A stretch of 64,000 nt of DNA from Zeugodacus cucurbitae (taxonomy: Eukaryota > Arthropoda > Insecta > Diptera > Tephritidae): NCBI RefSeq assembly GCF_028554725.1, contig NC_071670.1:48370501-48434500 (forward strand), in the 5' to 3' direction. Of this stretch, positions 1-12,787 are shown piece after piece. The notes under the pieces were generated by a model. It worked only from the letters and a program-made list of their open reading frames with translations, made no database searches and was not told the DNA's origin. The translations under genes were made by a program, and so were the position numbers. How positions within the stretch are numbered: the stretch's first letter is position 1; each line of letters starts with the position of its first letter.

Positions 1-366
1 CATCGAGGGCAACGAAATCGTTGACTGGATTGCCAAGATTAATATAGAGCTGTCACCTGAAAACCTGATCGATATGGGCAAACCCGAAAAGACGGAAATA
101 ACCAAAAAACCAAAGCGCGATAGAAGAATCTACCGCGTTGCAAAACCGCAAAGGTCATGTGCAAAGAGGTAGATCAGAAATATACAAGTTTCCTACTAGC
201 ACTCGATAGAAAGGGCTGTAGAACCATGGTATATATTTACTGGTCACAGCTTAGTAGCGCCACACGCCTATCAGTTGGGACTGACAGAACGGGAGGAATG
301 CAGAAAGTGTCAAGAGCAGGACACCAAGGTTTCATCACAAGATTCTTTCGAACATTACAAGCGTGA
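1..366 (+). mobile_element. 3'-terminal relic of a LINE (RNase H end plus zinc-finger tail)
   Basis: Frame 2 from the first bases reads I-E-G-N-E-I-V-D-W-I-A-K, the pattern G-N-E-x-A-D around the last conserved part of the RNase H domain carried by many insect non-LTR retrotransposons. About 230-320 another frame reads T-G-H-S-L-V-A-P-H-A-Y-Q-L-G-L-T followed by C-R-K-C-Q-E, the usual C-terminal zinc-knuckle-like tail of such ORF2 proteins. The parts lie in different frames and there is a stop near 170, so this is a dead fragment cut by the window edge. The clade is not assigned. Confidence 0.6.
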
Positions 367-2583
367 TTTTCATTATAAATACCCTGAATTCATAGAGTTA
401 GGGTAGTTGTTCTGCAATACCGATAATACTATTTTTATAACCTTTAAAGTATGTTATACAATGGCTTGGTTAGACTTAGAACTAAGATCTGAAGAATCCT
501 ACTAAAAAGAGAAACTGAGAAAGAAATTTATACAACAATTATGTTTTCGATTTAAGAGTATTAAAACAAACCTCAAGAGTAATAACTTCACTTGGCATGG
601 ATCGATATTTGACTACTTAGCCCCGAAGACTATCCATAGCATTCTTTAAATTCTCACTGATCTTTTGTAATAAAAACTAGATTATATCAATTTAGCAAAA
701 TTTCAAAATAACTGTAGTAGTAGCAAGTTCTTATTACTCTACGTCTGAGATAATAATTAATGAACCCCACATATCTGCGCACCAAATACGACACCAACAT
801 CTCAATAAAGTTGCATGAAAGACATTTGTATTCCCACTTCCCAGTTACCGTTATCCATATGTATGCATATATTATTGTTTGCTGCTTATTTTAAAATTAA
901 ACAAAGGTGTTAACTGGCAACAAAAACAACAACAACCAGCAAAGCCGCCAAGAAAGGCAACCTCACACCACAATCTTCTTTAAATGAGTTTTTGTCAAAA
1001 TGTAGCACATAATTCTTGCCTAAGTATCTTGTAAATTGCTTAATAAGCAAAGCCGGTGTGCCAAAGCAAATTAGAAGCGCACAAAATGTGTAAATGAAAA
1101 ACAGAAAACAACAAAGGAAGGATGTAAAGAAGGAAGGTAAGGTGAAAGCTCTGAAGGTAGAGAAGTCTCTCCACGCAACTCTTACCTTATATGCTGTGAG
1201 TATGTATATAGTATGGTACATATGTAGTATGTATGTATATATGTGGATGCAAGACTATGCTCTGTGACGCACCATAACCCTTTGGCAGGCGTCAAGGAAG
1301 CATGTGAAAAAAATTAAACGCATTCTGAAGCTTTCACTTATCCCACAGCGCTTTCGCCTCACGCGGACGGACGAACGGAAGGAAGACAATTGAGCTTAAT
1401 AAGACAGTAAATGTGCGCACGCTGTCAAATTTATAGCTTACGTGCAGCAATAAAAACAACAACAACATCTACTTAGCATTCCCTCGACTACGAAACAAGC
1501 TCAGCGATTCATTTCGGCGCTGGCTGCGAGCTTAATTGTCGGTGCACACACCTGCATACATGCATACCTTCCCACTTGCATATGTGTCCGTATATGTGAC
1601 GTCGAGGACTCACGCCACAAAATCCGCCACTTGGCCATAAACCCTTCACCTTCACAGGTGTTAACACCTGCAAAACCGAAGACTCCAACACACACATCCG
1701 CCGACACAATTGCTTGCTGGCAGGATGCATCGTTCGAGTAAATTTATGTCTAAATTCGCTCGTTACAATAGTGAGAGTGGGTGTGTGTATGCGTAGCGGA
1801 GTATCTTTGAATTTACATATTCATGCCTGAATGAACTCTTTCGGCATATACTCGTATGAACTGCCAAGCAGCCGCAAGAAAATTTCAAATTCATTTCTTT
1901 CGTTATTTTAATTTTGAAGTTTTCCAAACACTTTGGCTCTCCAACAGCCGTTCGGGCACGTCGCAGCGCCGTGTCGCGCAATTAACACCTCATCTGCGTA
2001 CTAAATTACTTTGCGTAGTCCACCTTTGACTCTGGCACTGGCGCCGGTGCTCGGGCAAAATTATGCAATCGTTTCGACAAATTGCAAGAAACTTTGTCTG
2101 CGTCTCTTTTGAGTGCGTAGCAGAAATTGAAGCGTCTTTGCAATTAGCTTTTATCGTATAATTTTGTTGCTTTTGTTGTTGCAGTCTTTTACGCAAATTG
2201 CTTGCTTAATTAATAAGCGCCGTGCGCTGCTTTGGCTTAATGTAACTTTTTTAACACACGCGCCCACACATAGTATATTAATATCTCTTTGATTTCGGAA
2301 GAAGATTATGTCAGAAAAAGGCGGAGATTAAATAGAGTATTATTTTACAATAACAATGAAGTTTAAAAATTCATATTATCGCAATTTAAAATTATGGAAA
2401 TCAGAAAACGCAATATTTGCTCTATGAAATCCCACTACCTCAATATCAAAGACCTTTAATGTCAGTCAACGACTATTGTTCGAGGCACCAAAGTACTCAT
2501 TTTCCAAAAAATTTTGCCATATTTGGTTCGAAAAAAATAGTTGAAATTAACATAAAAAAATTATTCGTTTATAAACTAGAACT
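367..2583. other. Gene-free AT-rich stretch
   Basis: Only short open frames without recognisable protein character occur here. Simple (CAA)n and (TATG)n tracts are present, for example around 920-950, 1190-1250 and 1450. No gene or named repeat could be supported. Confidence 0.5.
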
Positions 2584-3651
2584 AGTTTTGCCGCGATGTC
2601 TGAATTTGGTATCCCTGCAAAACTAATACGGCTATGTAAGCTGACGTTGAGCAATACCAAAAGCTCCGTCAGGATCGGGAAGGACCTCTCCGAGCCGTTC
2701 GATACCAAACGAGGCTTCAGACAGGGTGACTCACTCTCGTGTGATTTCTTTAACCTGATGCTGGAAAAAATAATACGAGCTGCAGAGCTAAATAGAGAGG
2801 GTACAATCTTCTACAAGAGTGTACAGCTCCTGGCGTATGCCGATGATATTGATATCATCGGAAGCAACAACCGCGCCGTTTGTTCTGCGTTTTCCAGACT
2901 AGATAAAGAAGCGAAGCGTATGGGTCTGGTGGTGAATGAGGACAAGACGAAATATCTCCTGTCATCAAACAAACAGTCAGCGCACTCGCGTCTTGGCTCC
3001 CACGTCACTGTTGACAGTCATAACTTTGAAGTTGTAGATAATTTCGTTTATCTGGGAACCAGCATTGTTAACAACACCAACAATGTCAGCCTTGAAACTC
3101 ACGCAGAATCACTTTTGCCAACAGGTGCTACTTTGGACTGAGTAGGCAATTGAAAAGTAAAGTCCTCTCTCGACGAACCAAAATCAAACTCTACAAGTCC
3201 CTCATCATTCCCGTCCTACTTTACGGTGCAGAAGCGTGGACGATGTCAACATCCGATGAGACGGCACTAGGAGTTTTCGAGAGAAAGGTTTTGCGGAAGA
3301 TTTATGGTCCCTTAAACATTGGCAACGGCGAATGCCGCAGACGATGGAACGATGAGCTGTATGTGTTATTCGACGACATAGACATAGTCCAGCGAATAAA
3401 AAAACAGCGGCTACGCTGGCTAGGACATGTTGTTCGAATGGATGAAGGTGCTCCAGCTCTGAAAGTTTTCGATGCAGTACCCGCTGGTGGAAGCAGAGGA
3501 AGAGGGAGACCTCCACTCCGATGGAAGGACCAGGTGGAGAGGACCTGGCTTCGCTTGGAATAACCAATTGGCGCCAAACTGCCAGAAGGAGGGATACGTG
3601 GCGCGCTGTTTTGGATTCGGCTATAATCGCTTAAAGCGGTTCCTACGCCAA

Positions 3652-3655
<4 letters not shown>
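2584..3655 (+). mobile_element. 5'-truncated LINE copy 1 (reverse transcriptase to 3' end), frameshifted
   Basis: The reading begins inside the reverse transcriptase at M-S-E-F-G-I-P-A-K-L-I-R and runs through F-R-Q-G-D-S-L-S and the catalytic box A-Y-A-D-D-I-D-I (about 2836-2859). It continues to the C-terminal part with L-L-Y-G-A-E-A-W and R-G-R-G-R-P-P-L-R-W. The frame breaks near 3095-3145 and again near 3541, where a G is missing relative to the copy at 7949-8990. The copy ends in an (AT)n tract rather than poly(A). It is a pseudogene-like remnant of the same family as the copies at 7.9 and 19.3 kb; the clade was not assigned. Confidence 0.8.

Positions 3656-3684
<29 letters not shown>
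3656..3684. repeat. (TA)n microsatellite
   Basis: Alternating T-A run of about 30 bases directly at the 3' end of LINE copy 1, plausibly grown from the retrotransposon tail. Confidence 0.8.
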
Positions 3685-3689
<5 letters not shown>

Positions 3690-3715
3690 GATAATGTTAT
3701 TCAAAATATTGGACA

Positions 3716-3926
3716 AAATCCGACTTCCAAAAGTGATTTTTGAGATAAGTGCGTTTAAAGTTTTACATTCGTGCTGACGTCGCCTGATGGTCGGAACCTA
3801 CAAAAGGTATTTCTCTTAGAATATTACTCGGATTCATTTGATATTTTTGGATAATATTTTAAACATATTGCACTATTTAATAAGACACATTTTTTTCAAA
3901 TTTTGAAACCCACCTAACCCCTTAAG
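3716..3926 (-). mobile_element. Truncated copy of an inverted-repeat element (TTAAGGGGTTAGGTGGGTT family)
   Basis: Read on the minus strand, this begins with the terminus CTTAAGGGGTTAGGTGGGTT and then follows the element at 51874-52362 for about 200 bases, with small indels. Shared landmarks include the GCACTATTTAATAAG-like stretch and the TTTAAAGTTTTACATTC stretch. The other terminus is missing, so this is a half copy. No coding capacity is seen. Confidence 0.65.
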
Positions 3927-4081
3927 TCAAATATGATTATTTGGCTTTCCCAAAACGTTAAGAACGACATCGAAACAAATCTTAGCACAAATAAGATACT
4001 GACATAAGGATATACTATATACCCGTTCGCATGAACAATTTTTTAACATCACTTTAGTCTCCCAGAAACTCAAGCATAATA

Positions 4082-5324
4082 TTACGTTGTCAAAAGGTTA
4101 TCCGTCTTTTTTTTTAATTTCACGGCTATATATAAAGCGCTATAGAGCTCGTATCTGGCAATACTATACATCTTTGAAAGGTCTTGATATAACCTACAAA
4201 ACGACGCTATGCATGATTAGTTTGGATATGGCATTCAACAGTAATACACGCGTCAACATGGAGTTCACTAACGCCGAAAATTACGCTATTTTTAAGTTTT
4301 TCTTCGTTAAAAGCAAATCCGCTAGAGAAATGTTTCGTGAGATTATTGATGCATTGGGGGATGGTGCTCCATCACTTAGAACTGCGGAGGAATTGTTTCG
4401 ACGATTCAGAGCGGCTGGAAACGACACCATGGATGAGACAGCCGGCGGAAGACCTGTGACGACGAATGGAAAACATCGAGTTAGACCGGCATGTGACATC
4501 TCGTGACATCGCCCAGGAAATGGGAGTTCGTCACCAAACCATTTTAAACCATCTGCAGCAGGCTGGATATACAAAAAGCTTGATGTTTGGGTGCCGCATG
4601 ATTTGACACAAAAAAACTTTCTGGACCGAATCAACGCCTGCGATATGCCGCTGAAACGGAACGAACTTGACTCATTTTTGAACCGGATCGTGACTGGCGA
4701 CGAATAATGGATCACATACGACAATATCAAGCGAAAACGGTCGTGGTCGGAGGCCGGTGAATCGGCCAAGCCGGTATTGACGGCCAGGAAGGTTTCGTTG
4801 TGTGTTTGGTGGAATTGGAAGGGAATCATCCACTATGAGCTGCTCTCATATGGTCAGATGCTTAATTCTACCATCTACTGCGAACAACTGGACCGCCTGA
4901 AGCAGGCGATCGACCAGAGGCGTCCAGAATTGCCCAACAGGAAGGGTGTAGTGTTCCACCAGAACAACGCCATTTCGTTGATGTTTCGTCAGAAGCAACG
5001 GGAGCTCCGATGGGAGGTTTTATCGCATCCACCATATAGCCCGGACATAGCGCCAAGTGATGACCACCTGTTCCTGTCTATGACGAACGCTCTTGTTGGT
5101 GTAACGTTGAACTCAAAAGAGACTTGTTAAAAGTGGCTGTCCGAGTTCTTCACAAATAAGCAGTGGGGCTTCTACGAGGGAGGTATTATGAAGTTGCAGA
5201 CTAGATGGAAACAGATTATCGAACGAAACGAAACATAAGTGAACTAAATCCGATCACTGTAATACTTTTTATAAAGCATTGAATAAAGAGCAAAAATACG
5301 GAAGAGAGATATTTGACAACCTAA
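4082..5324 (+). mobile_element. Inactivated mariner transposon, copy 1 (irritans-like)
   Basis: The termini are related inverted repeats: TTACGTTGTCAAA at the left, and the reverse complement of TTAGGTTGTCAAA at the right. Each is flanked by a TA dinucleotide, the mariner target duplication. The transposase reading starts at 4258 (M-E-F-T-N-A-E) and ends near 5238. It contains V-T-G-D-E, F-H-Q-N-N and Y-S-P-D-I-A-P-S-D, the three regions that carry the D,D34D catalytic triad. It is dead: there is a stop straight after V-T-G-D-E (about 4706), frameshifts near 4460-4500, and the second catalytic Asp is Asn with the following residues lost. Confidence 0.85.
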
Positions 5325-7948
5325 TATATAGCTAAAGAAGAGCACATCTTTAAAAACTTGTCATATATCTTCCAAGTCAAGATCTTTTGCAACCCCTTCT
5401 CCTAACATTTTAATACATAAGTTGGTAAGATGATTGTTTTTCACTTAAAAAGCATCCAATAAGAATATGTTGGTAGTCTCGATGCTAGTATTCTCTAAGT
5501 TGGCTTCCAATGTCTTCGAGTCCGAAACATATGTGCAAAATAGCAGTACTTCTACTGTGATACTTCCCATATCATATAGTCACTACTTGATAAATAAACC
5601 GCCCAAAGGTGAGAGCCAATAATTAGAGTCTACTCTAGAAATGTCATTCTGACTATGTTTCGTGATTTTTTAAGAACTGATCGCAGGCATAAAAAATCGA
5701 AAGTGTTTGTGAAGGATAAGTTCGTTGGGAGAGAACAATTTATTATTAAATCTATAATAAACTTTTGAAATATAATTTATTAGTAACCGCTATATGTTTA
5801 TAAACAAATAGATTTAGACAAGGTCTATCAAACATCTCAACAGGGGTTGAAAAAAGTAGTCGACCATCAACATTTCGTTAATGACTAAGAGCATCAATAT
5901 CGACATGTATTCAGTCTATTTTGATATAAATAAAAACCTTTTCTTGGAATAATTATATTTTTTAATATAATCGGATATCTGTAGATTTTAAAAGTTTGGT
6001 TTTACTAATGGAGCCCTTCAAAATCCAAAGCAATCGGCATTCAGCATGCTTGGTAAACATGGCGCTAACATATCGGTTCGATGTTTGTTCGAACTGTTCC
6101 ACCTATATATTTAAGGTTTATATCAAGATATAAGCCAACAATGGGAAGTTATAAGGGAAATATTGAACATCTGAAGGTATTTTAATCATCAAACTATATC
6201 TTCGAAATATTGCTCACAACGACAAAATAAGAATAATTCTTCAAACGTCACTTTATTACCACGTAGTAATGAAAATATTTTCAGTTTTCACTCTCACATT
6301 TAAATACAAAATAAGAAAAGTTCAATTGAACTAAGCAAATTAAATTTCCCGATTCAAATTCAATAAAAATTATGCTCCCGATTCCCACTACTGTCCTAAA
6401 AAAAAGAGAACAATATGTTTTATACAGAGCTATAATAAAGCACCTTACTCCAGTGGGAGCAAAGCAAATGTAAAGAATTTGTTTCCATTACATATGGTAT
6501 TTGCCAACTCATGGCACGTCAAGTCAAGTCAGCGCTAGCAATCCACACCAGAGTCACCAACAACACCACGGCTTTGTCAGCGTCGGTTCGAACTGGCCAC
6601 AGCACGACACACCACACCACAAACTGCCGTGGCTAACAATAATAGCAAATAGCAGAGATTTTCAGATTTTCCACTTTTAGCAGCATTTTTCAACACGTCA
6701 TGTAAATATTTGCATAACAACTCACATTTCGTATTCGTTTACACAGGCGCGGCAGCGTCAGTCAACTAAAGCGCCAATCACCGCGTTACGTAGCCACTGC
6801 ACGGACATGGACACGCGTCCAGCGATGTCCAGCAGGTAATATGGGTACCCATCATCATTCCGAACACCACTCCAGAGCCGTGGCAGCAGCAGGCAATCGA
6901 TGTATGTGTAAATATTGAGATTTTTCCGCTGAACCACTGCCGCCGCCGTCGCCACTGCTAGTGCTGAGCTGAAGTGAGGCTAATAAATAAATCGGCCAAC
7001 CAAATTGAGCAGACGTCAGCGCCTTTTATTTTGTTGGAGCGCAATGGCTCAGTGACTCGCCGTACCGCAGGGGCAGAGGCAAATAGCTGAAGTATATTTG
7101 TGTTTGTGTGCACGTTTGCCCCGTAATGCTTTGAATGAATGACTCGCCAACTTGTTGGCTTCATTTCGCCCATACACAATCATATTTATGCATGCTTGAG
7201 CCTTAGATATGGACTATGGACTATCAAGCTGGTAAGTGTGCTCACAGCCCTCATCTTCTCTGTACGTTTCTGTGTAGATGTGAGGTGTTGCTTAGTTTAC
7301 AAGTTTTTTTCTTCGCTTCACATTATTTATTGTTGTTATTATTGTGACGCAGCTCATTGATTTTACATGTTCTGAATAAATAATTGCCTTTGTGTTGTTG
7401 ACTCGCTGGTGGGTAGATTGAACTTGGCGTGAAATTGCCTTAAATGCAAATGAAATTAAATGGATTTCACAGATGAATGAGCTAAGTAGGACAATGGGAT
7501 TTGCATAAAGACATACATATGTACATAAATACAGATGTATAAGTACTTACATACATATATGTCATTACACTGCACATATTTTCATTCTAAATAATATTTT
7601 TTGAAAATAAAATTAAAATAAATTATTACATATTAGTAGGGCTTGTCGCAAAAAAAAACTATAGATATTTGCTAATCATTATCTCTTTTGACCACCTTCT
7701 TCTTGGAATTGATTGAGCTGCTGAAAATTACCACACCGCCATAGTTTTATCAAGACCTTCGTTGGTTTGAGAGAATCAACCCTAATAACTAAACGAATCT
7801 GATTCATGAAATTTGTATTATTCTAGCGACAGCCAAGAATGCGTAGACTTAAACAACAAAATATACGGCCCAAACTCTAAATTTATAGAATCGCCTTCTA
7901 TTACCAGATTTCAATTGAGTCGAATAAATTTAGTATTTGGAAGAATAA
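5325..7948. other. Gene-free intergenic stretch
   Basis: AT-rich DNA with no supportable gene. A GC-richer island at about 6500-7000 contains a short minus-strand open frame (6758 to about 6980), but it resembles no family well enough to call. The last 150 bases before 7949 are the insertion flank of LINE copy 2. Confidence 0.45.
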
Positions 7949-8990
7949 CCGCAAAACTAATACGGCTGTGTAAGCTGACGTTGAGCAACACCAAAAGCTC
8001 CGTCAGGATCGGGAAGGACCTCTCCGAGCCGTTCGATACCAGACGAGGTTTCAGACAAGGTGACTCACTATCGTGCGACTTCTTTAACTTGATGCTGGAG
8101 AAAATTATAAGAGCTGCAGAGCTAAATAGAGAAGGTACAATCTTCTACAAGAGTGTACAGCTACTGGCGTACGCCGATGATATCGATATCATTGGAAACA
8201 ACACCCGCGCCGTTAGTTCTGCTTTTTCCAGACTGGATAAGGAAGCGAAGCGTATGGGTCTGGTGGTGAACGAGGACAAGACGAAATATCTCCTGTCATC
8301 AAACAAACAGTCAGCGCATTCGCGTCTTGGCTCCCACGTCACTGTTGACAGTCATAACTTTGAAGTTGTAGATAATTTCGTCTACCTGGGAACCAGCATT
8401 AACAGCAATAACAATGTCAGCCTGGAAATCCAACGCAGAATCACTCTTGCCAACAGGTGCTACTATGGACTAAGTAGGCAATTGAAAAGTAAAGTCCTCT
8501 CTCGACGAACAAAAACCAAACTCTACAAGTCCCTCATCATTCCCGTCCTACTTTACGGTGCAGAAGCGTGGACGATGTCAACATCCGATGAGACGGCACT
8601 AGGAGTTTTCGAGAGAAAGGTTTTGCGGAAGATTTATGGTCCCTTAAACATTGGCAACGGCGAATACCGCAGACGATGGAACGATGAGCTGTATGTGTTA
8701 TTCGACGACATAGACATAGTCCAGCGAATAAAAAGACAGCGGCTACGCTGGCAAGGTCATGTTGTTCGAATGGACGAAAGTGCCCCAGCTCTGAAAGTTT
8801 TCGATGCAGTACCCGCTGGTGGAAGCCGAGGAAGAGGGAGACCTCCACTCCGATGGAAGAACCAGGTGGAGAGGGACCTGGCTTCGCTTGGTATAACCAA
8901 TTGGCGCCAAACTGCCAGAAGGAGGGATACGTGGCCCGCTGTTTTGGACTCGGCTATAACCGCGTAAGCGGTGTCTACGCCAGTCAAGAA
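7949..8990 (+). mobile_element. 5'-truncated LINE copy 2 with an uninterrupted reverse transcriptase frame
   Basis: Element sequence starts at A-K-L-I-R-L-C-K and stays open to the natural stop at 8965-8967. Landmarks are F-R-Q-G-D-S, the Y-A-D-D catalytic box near 8170-8185, L-L-Y-G-A-E-A-W, and a C-terminal region ending R-R-D-T-W-P-A-V-L-D. It is closely similar to copy 1 across 1 kb but lacks both frameshifts. Upstream residues in the same frame are flanking DNA. The 5' truncation removes the endonuclease and the N-terminal RT motifs, so this copy cannot be autonomous. The tail is a short GAAGAAGA run. Confidence 0.85.
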
Positions 8991-9239
8991 GAAGATTAGA
9001 TTATAAAGAACAAGTTTCCCAAACCTCCAACTAATAAATCGTTACGGATATTTTGGGGTATAATGGAAATTAATGGAAGTTCTATGCTTCAGTTTGACCG
9101 TTATACGACCAAACTCCGCAGTGATACACTTATTCCATATAATATAATTTTTTGGATTACCTCCAGTAAAAGTACTACATCTTTCTTAACTCATTAAATG
9201 AATGAATAAAAACCTGTCCGACTCCAAATTATAAGCGGA

Positions 9240-9990
9240 AGTACTAGGTATAGAGAAGGCCTATGGTGTCATATTGAACCAATACGAGAGAATAGAGACA
9301 GTGAACATTTACACAGGCGGCATTGTTAGCACTGACGTCGCCAAAGATGAGCTCTCTGGCAAAAAAACGTCACCTGTTCATAATATGGGTTCCTGGCCAC
9401 AGGAACATTGTCGAAAATGAAAAGGCAGACGATTTGGCATAGGAGCATAGGAGCTTCTCGGGAAGAAACCGAAGCAGTGCAAATATCATGCCCGTCAGGA
9501 AATATCAAGCAAGATCTCCACACACAGTATGAGCAGATTGCTCCAGAAAGATGGAAATCAACAACCAAATGCGAAATAATAAAACAAATTTGGCCCTAAT
9601 ATGACAGAGCAAGAACCAAGGATCTATTAAATAGATCCTGAAAAAGCATATGTAGACTTACGGCTACCATAACGGGGCTTTGGCCATTCGGAGAACATGC
9701 GCTGAAAATATGTTTGCACTATAACGATAGATACTTATCTTTCATACAAATTAGAAGGGAATAAGGAAACGGTCTTCCACTTTCTCTGCGACTGCCCAGC
9801 CCTATTAAAACCCTTGGGATGCATCAAGCACCAAATCTCGAATGGATGTCCACAACAAGTATTACGGAAATAAGTAGTTTCATTGAAAGCACCAAATGGT
9901 TTGACGATGAAACGAGATAGCAAATTACAAAGGTCTCAAAATAGCGCATCAAAATGGCGCATCTAGCGTTAATTGAGCCAGCACCTACCT
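9240..9990 (+). mobile_element. LINE 3' relic (RNase H plus C-terminal tail)
   Basis: Near 9387-9440 the plus strand reads W-V-P-G-H-R-N-I-V-E-N-E-K-A-D-D-L-A, the diagnostic end of a LINE-encoded RNase H (W-V-P-G-H ... N-E-K-A-D). Near 9755-9910 it reads E-T-V-F-H-F-L-C-D-C-P-A-L and then S-F-I-E-S-T-K-W-F-D-D, the usual C-terminal tail. The 3' end runs into CCTACCTACCTA. Frames are interrupted. It is a different family from the copies at 2.6 and 7.9 kb. Confidence 0.7.
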
Positions 9991-10194
9991 ACCTACTAAA
10001 TTACAAACCATCCACAACGCTGATGAGGAAATCTAAAAATATGGATAATTTTCGTAATAATCTAGATTTATAGCCATAGATAAATTTCCTACCCAGGTCG
10101 AAACCCCTTCTTTGGTTATGACTCGATAGATATTTTCAAAAATTGGTTTTACAATTTGGAGTCGACTTAATCTTTCGAACAACATCCTTATAGC

Positions 10195-10494
10195 CTAGAC
10201 AGACGGCAGAGTTAACCCTGAATAACTGCGCTTTTAATCAGTTCCAAATATGTAGGTGACAGACGGCATCAAAGCGAGTTATAAACTCTGTCAGTATTGT
10301 ATATGTATTTTCATTCACAATAGATTAATAGCGGCCATGTTTAACAATGTTGCCAAAGAAAATGCCACTAACTCCCTCTAACTCTCTAAAATGTTTAGGA
10401 TTAAATGGGAGACAGCAAACGGAGTCAACTGAGATAATCCCGATTAAGCAGTTAGCAGCAGTTAATTCGGATTAACGCCGCCGTCTGTCAGGGG
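10195..10494. mobile_element. Approximately 0.3-kb MITE-like element with imperfect terminal inverted repeats
   Basis: The left end reads CTAGACAGACGGCAGAGTTAA. The reverse complement of the right end reads CTGACAGACGGCGGCGTTAA. The similarity extends for roughly 35 bases with mismatches. A third partial copy of the GACAGACGGC motif lies inside at about 10258. There is no coding capacity. The superfamily and the target duplication are unclear. Confidence 0.55.
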
Positions 10495-12673
10495 TATTAC
10501 AGAAAGCACTAATAAGACAGATAAGAGTCGGAAGAGCGCAAACATAAATATTTTCTTCGATTTCAAAATTCGCTCACGATCAGATGATACTTTATCAAGG
10601 TGATCTTACTGAATTCAACTGATCGAGTAGAACTAAAGTTTTGAGGCGGTCATCATGGATTTTATTTTATATTGAACATCGCATTAGAAGACCAACAAAG
10701 ATTAGGTGAACTTTTTGCACCAGAAATGTGTCTTACTCTTCGAATAAACGATAAAAAAGGGAAGGGAAGAAGTTGCATATAATAACAAATTAAAGTAATT
10801 TGCACTACTATTCAACGAAGGAGAGAACTGCTTGGGGGACACATCGGTATTTATATAAGTATTTACTTTGATAAGCCAGTAAAGTACCGCGTACAGAGAT
10901 CCCCGGTATTATTTTTTACATTTAATGCTGTTTCACTGACCACACAAGTCACAATCCTTTGTTATGTGTGCCACAATCCTATTGCGCCCACATAACTGCT
11001 CTAATGTCTGCAACGAAGCGCACACAAAGCAACAACAAAACGCTATTACGATTTTACTATTTTACTTTATTTGCTATGTATGCCTTTATGAATATAAATT
11101 TATACCCAACGTACAATATGAGTAACAGTAAAATGCACGGCTGGAAGAATTCTATTTCTACAAAATAAGCAAATGATATCAAAATGATGAAGCTTTAAGC
11201 TAACCCATACCGCCTTAGTCAAGTCGTCGTTTCTTGCCTGATATGACAACATCCCATAGCTTCATATGTGAGAACCCATTTCGAACAAAAACGTATGTTC
11301 GCTTGGGGTGGGTTAAAGCAAAATTCGTTTTTGTGTCTTATTAGTCAAAGACGTTTTTGACTAATCTGGTGTGGGTTGAGCCAAGGGATACTGATATAAT
11401 AAAAAATATTTCTAAAAAATTATAAACTCATATTATTACATGTATTTAATTGACTAAGAACATGCGTTGGGTATAAAAAACCCATAGCATTCCCTCGCTT
11501 TACATCTCGACAAAGTACAAAGCAAAAGCTCTTAGGTTATCAAGTACTTTATGACGGACATTCAGTTGTATATACAATTTGTATATATAAATGTAAAAGC
11601 ACTCGCGCACCTGTGGCTGAAGCTAATAAACATATCTATATTTTTCACACACGCTTTCAACATGTAGAGAGTCCATATACATATGTATATAAAAAGATAA
11701 ATTTATACTAGTGTTTCCAGTATGTAGAATGACCAGCGTGGGTTGGCAAAGCTCACCAAGTCCTGTCGATTGTCACTCTTTTAATTTATTTCCCTCTCGA
11801 CAATGTCAATTGTGGCAGCAGGTTAAATAAACTTGACTATGTAGCTGCCGTGTTATTTTTTCAACGCCAATTGTGGACCAGCTGTTATATTGTTGATGAT
11901 TCCTCTCAAATGGAAACATTTTAGCACTCGACATTCCTGTTTGTCTTTCATCTTCAAAGTGTGCCATAATGGTGGGATAGGTTTGGTGTAATTGGTAAAA
12001 GTGAGTGGTGAGAGAGAGTTGAAGAGTAGTCATGTTTGCACTTTAAATACAATTATTGGATTTAAAGGCAATTTATGAGTATAGTGAAGTATACTAGACA
12101 GCTAAGGTAGGATTTTTTCCTAGGTTATAGAAGTTAAATACAATTCGGATCAAAGCAGAACTGAAAACACTGATTTAGTTAGTCCCAGTAGACGGAGTAA
12201 GCGATTCTGATCTACCCTTATAAAGTAAACTTGAAAACCCTCTAGAAAAGACAGCTCTTGAAGTTCTGCCTACTCTTACTTTGATCGAACCATTGAAAAT
12301 TAGCCTGTTCGGTAGAAAGTCAGGGAACGTTTTTCATATTCTCTCAACAACATCAATAGATGATCTTTAAGTTTTGAAAGAGGCTCTTACGTGGATAATC
12401 TATAGCTTAACAACGTCCTAATCTGTCAAGGCCAAGATCTTTATGTGGCCAAGGACCGCCAACTCAACTACAAGATTTCCACATTTGGGGAATATTTTAT
12501 GATACAATAATTACACAAACAAATGATCTTGAGATTTTGAAAAACGACGGACCATACATGCATAATATTTAGCTTAATTGCGGCTAAAACACAGAGTATA
12601 ATACTGACGATGATGGAAGTTGAAGGGTTTGGACTTCAATGACAATGAGTTTACAAAGTGTAGACAAACATTT
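10495..12673. other. Gene-free stretch 3' of the fibrinogen-related gene
   Basis: AT-rich spacer. Short open frames at 10959-11168 and on the minus strand at 11806-12033 show no family resemblance and are not called. No clear repeat structure was noticed. Confidence 0.45.
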
Positions 12674-12679
12674 TTTATT
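12674..12679 (-). terminator. Poly(A) signal candidate for the fibrinogen-related gene
   Basis: AATAAA on the minus strand, about 110 bases downstream of the stop codon at 12788-12790. Position and orientation fit; usage is inferred. Confidence 0.45.
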
Positions 12680-12787
12680 TTGCGGATATGATATTTTTAA
12701 ATCCTTTATATTAACAAACGTACTTCGTAAATCATAAAAAACCACTGAAGCATGTGCTTCACTAAAGTCCACTTGCTCTATGGAAGC

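Noticed and set aside
6758..6980. Minus-strand open frame with coding-like GC content and a Y-P-Y-Y-L-L-D-I segment vaguely like decarboxylase N-termini
   Set aside because: The resemblance is a few residues only, there is no ATG in a good context, and no convincing splice partners or continuation were found.
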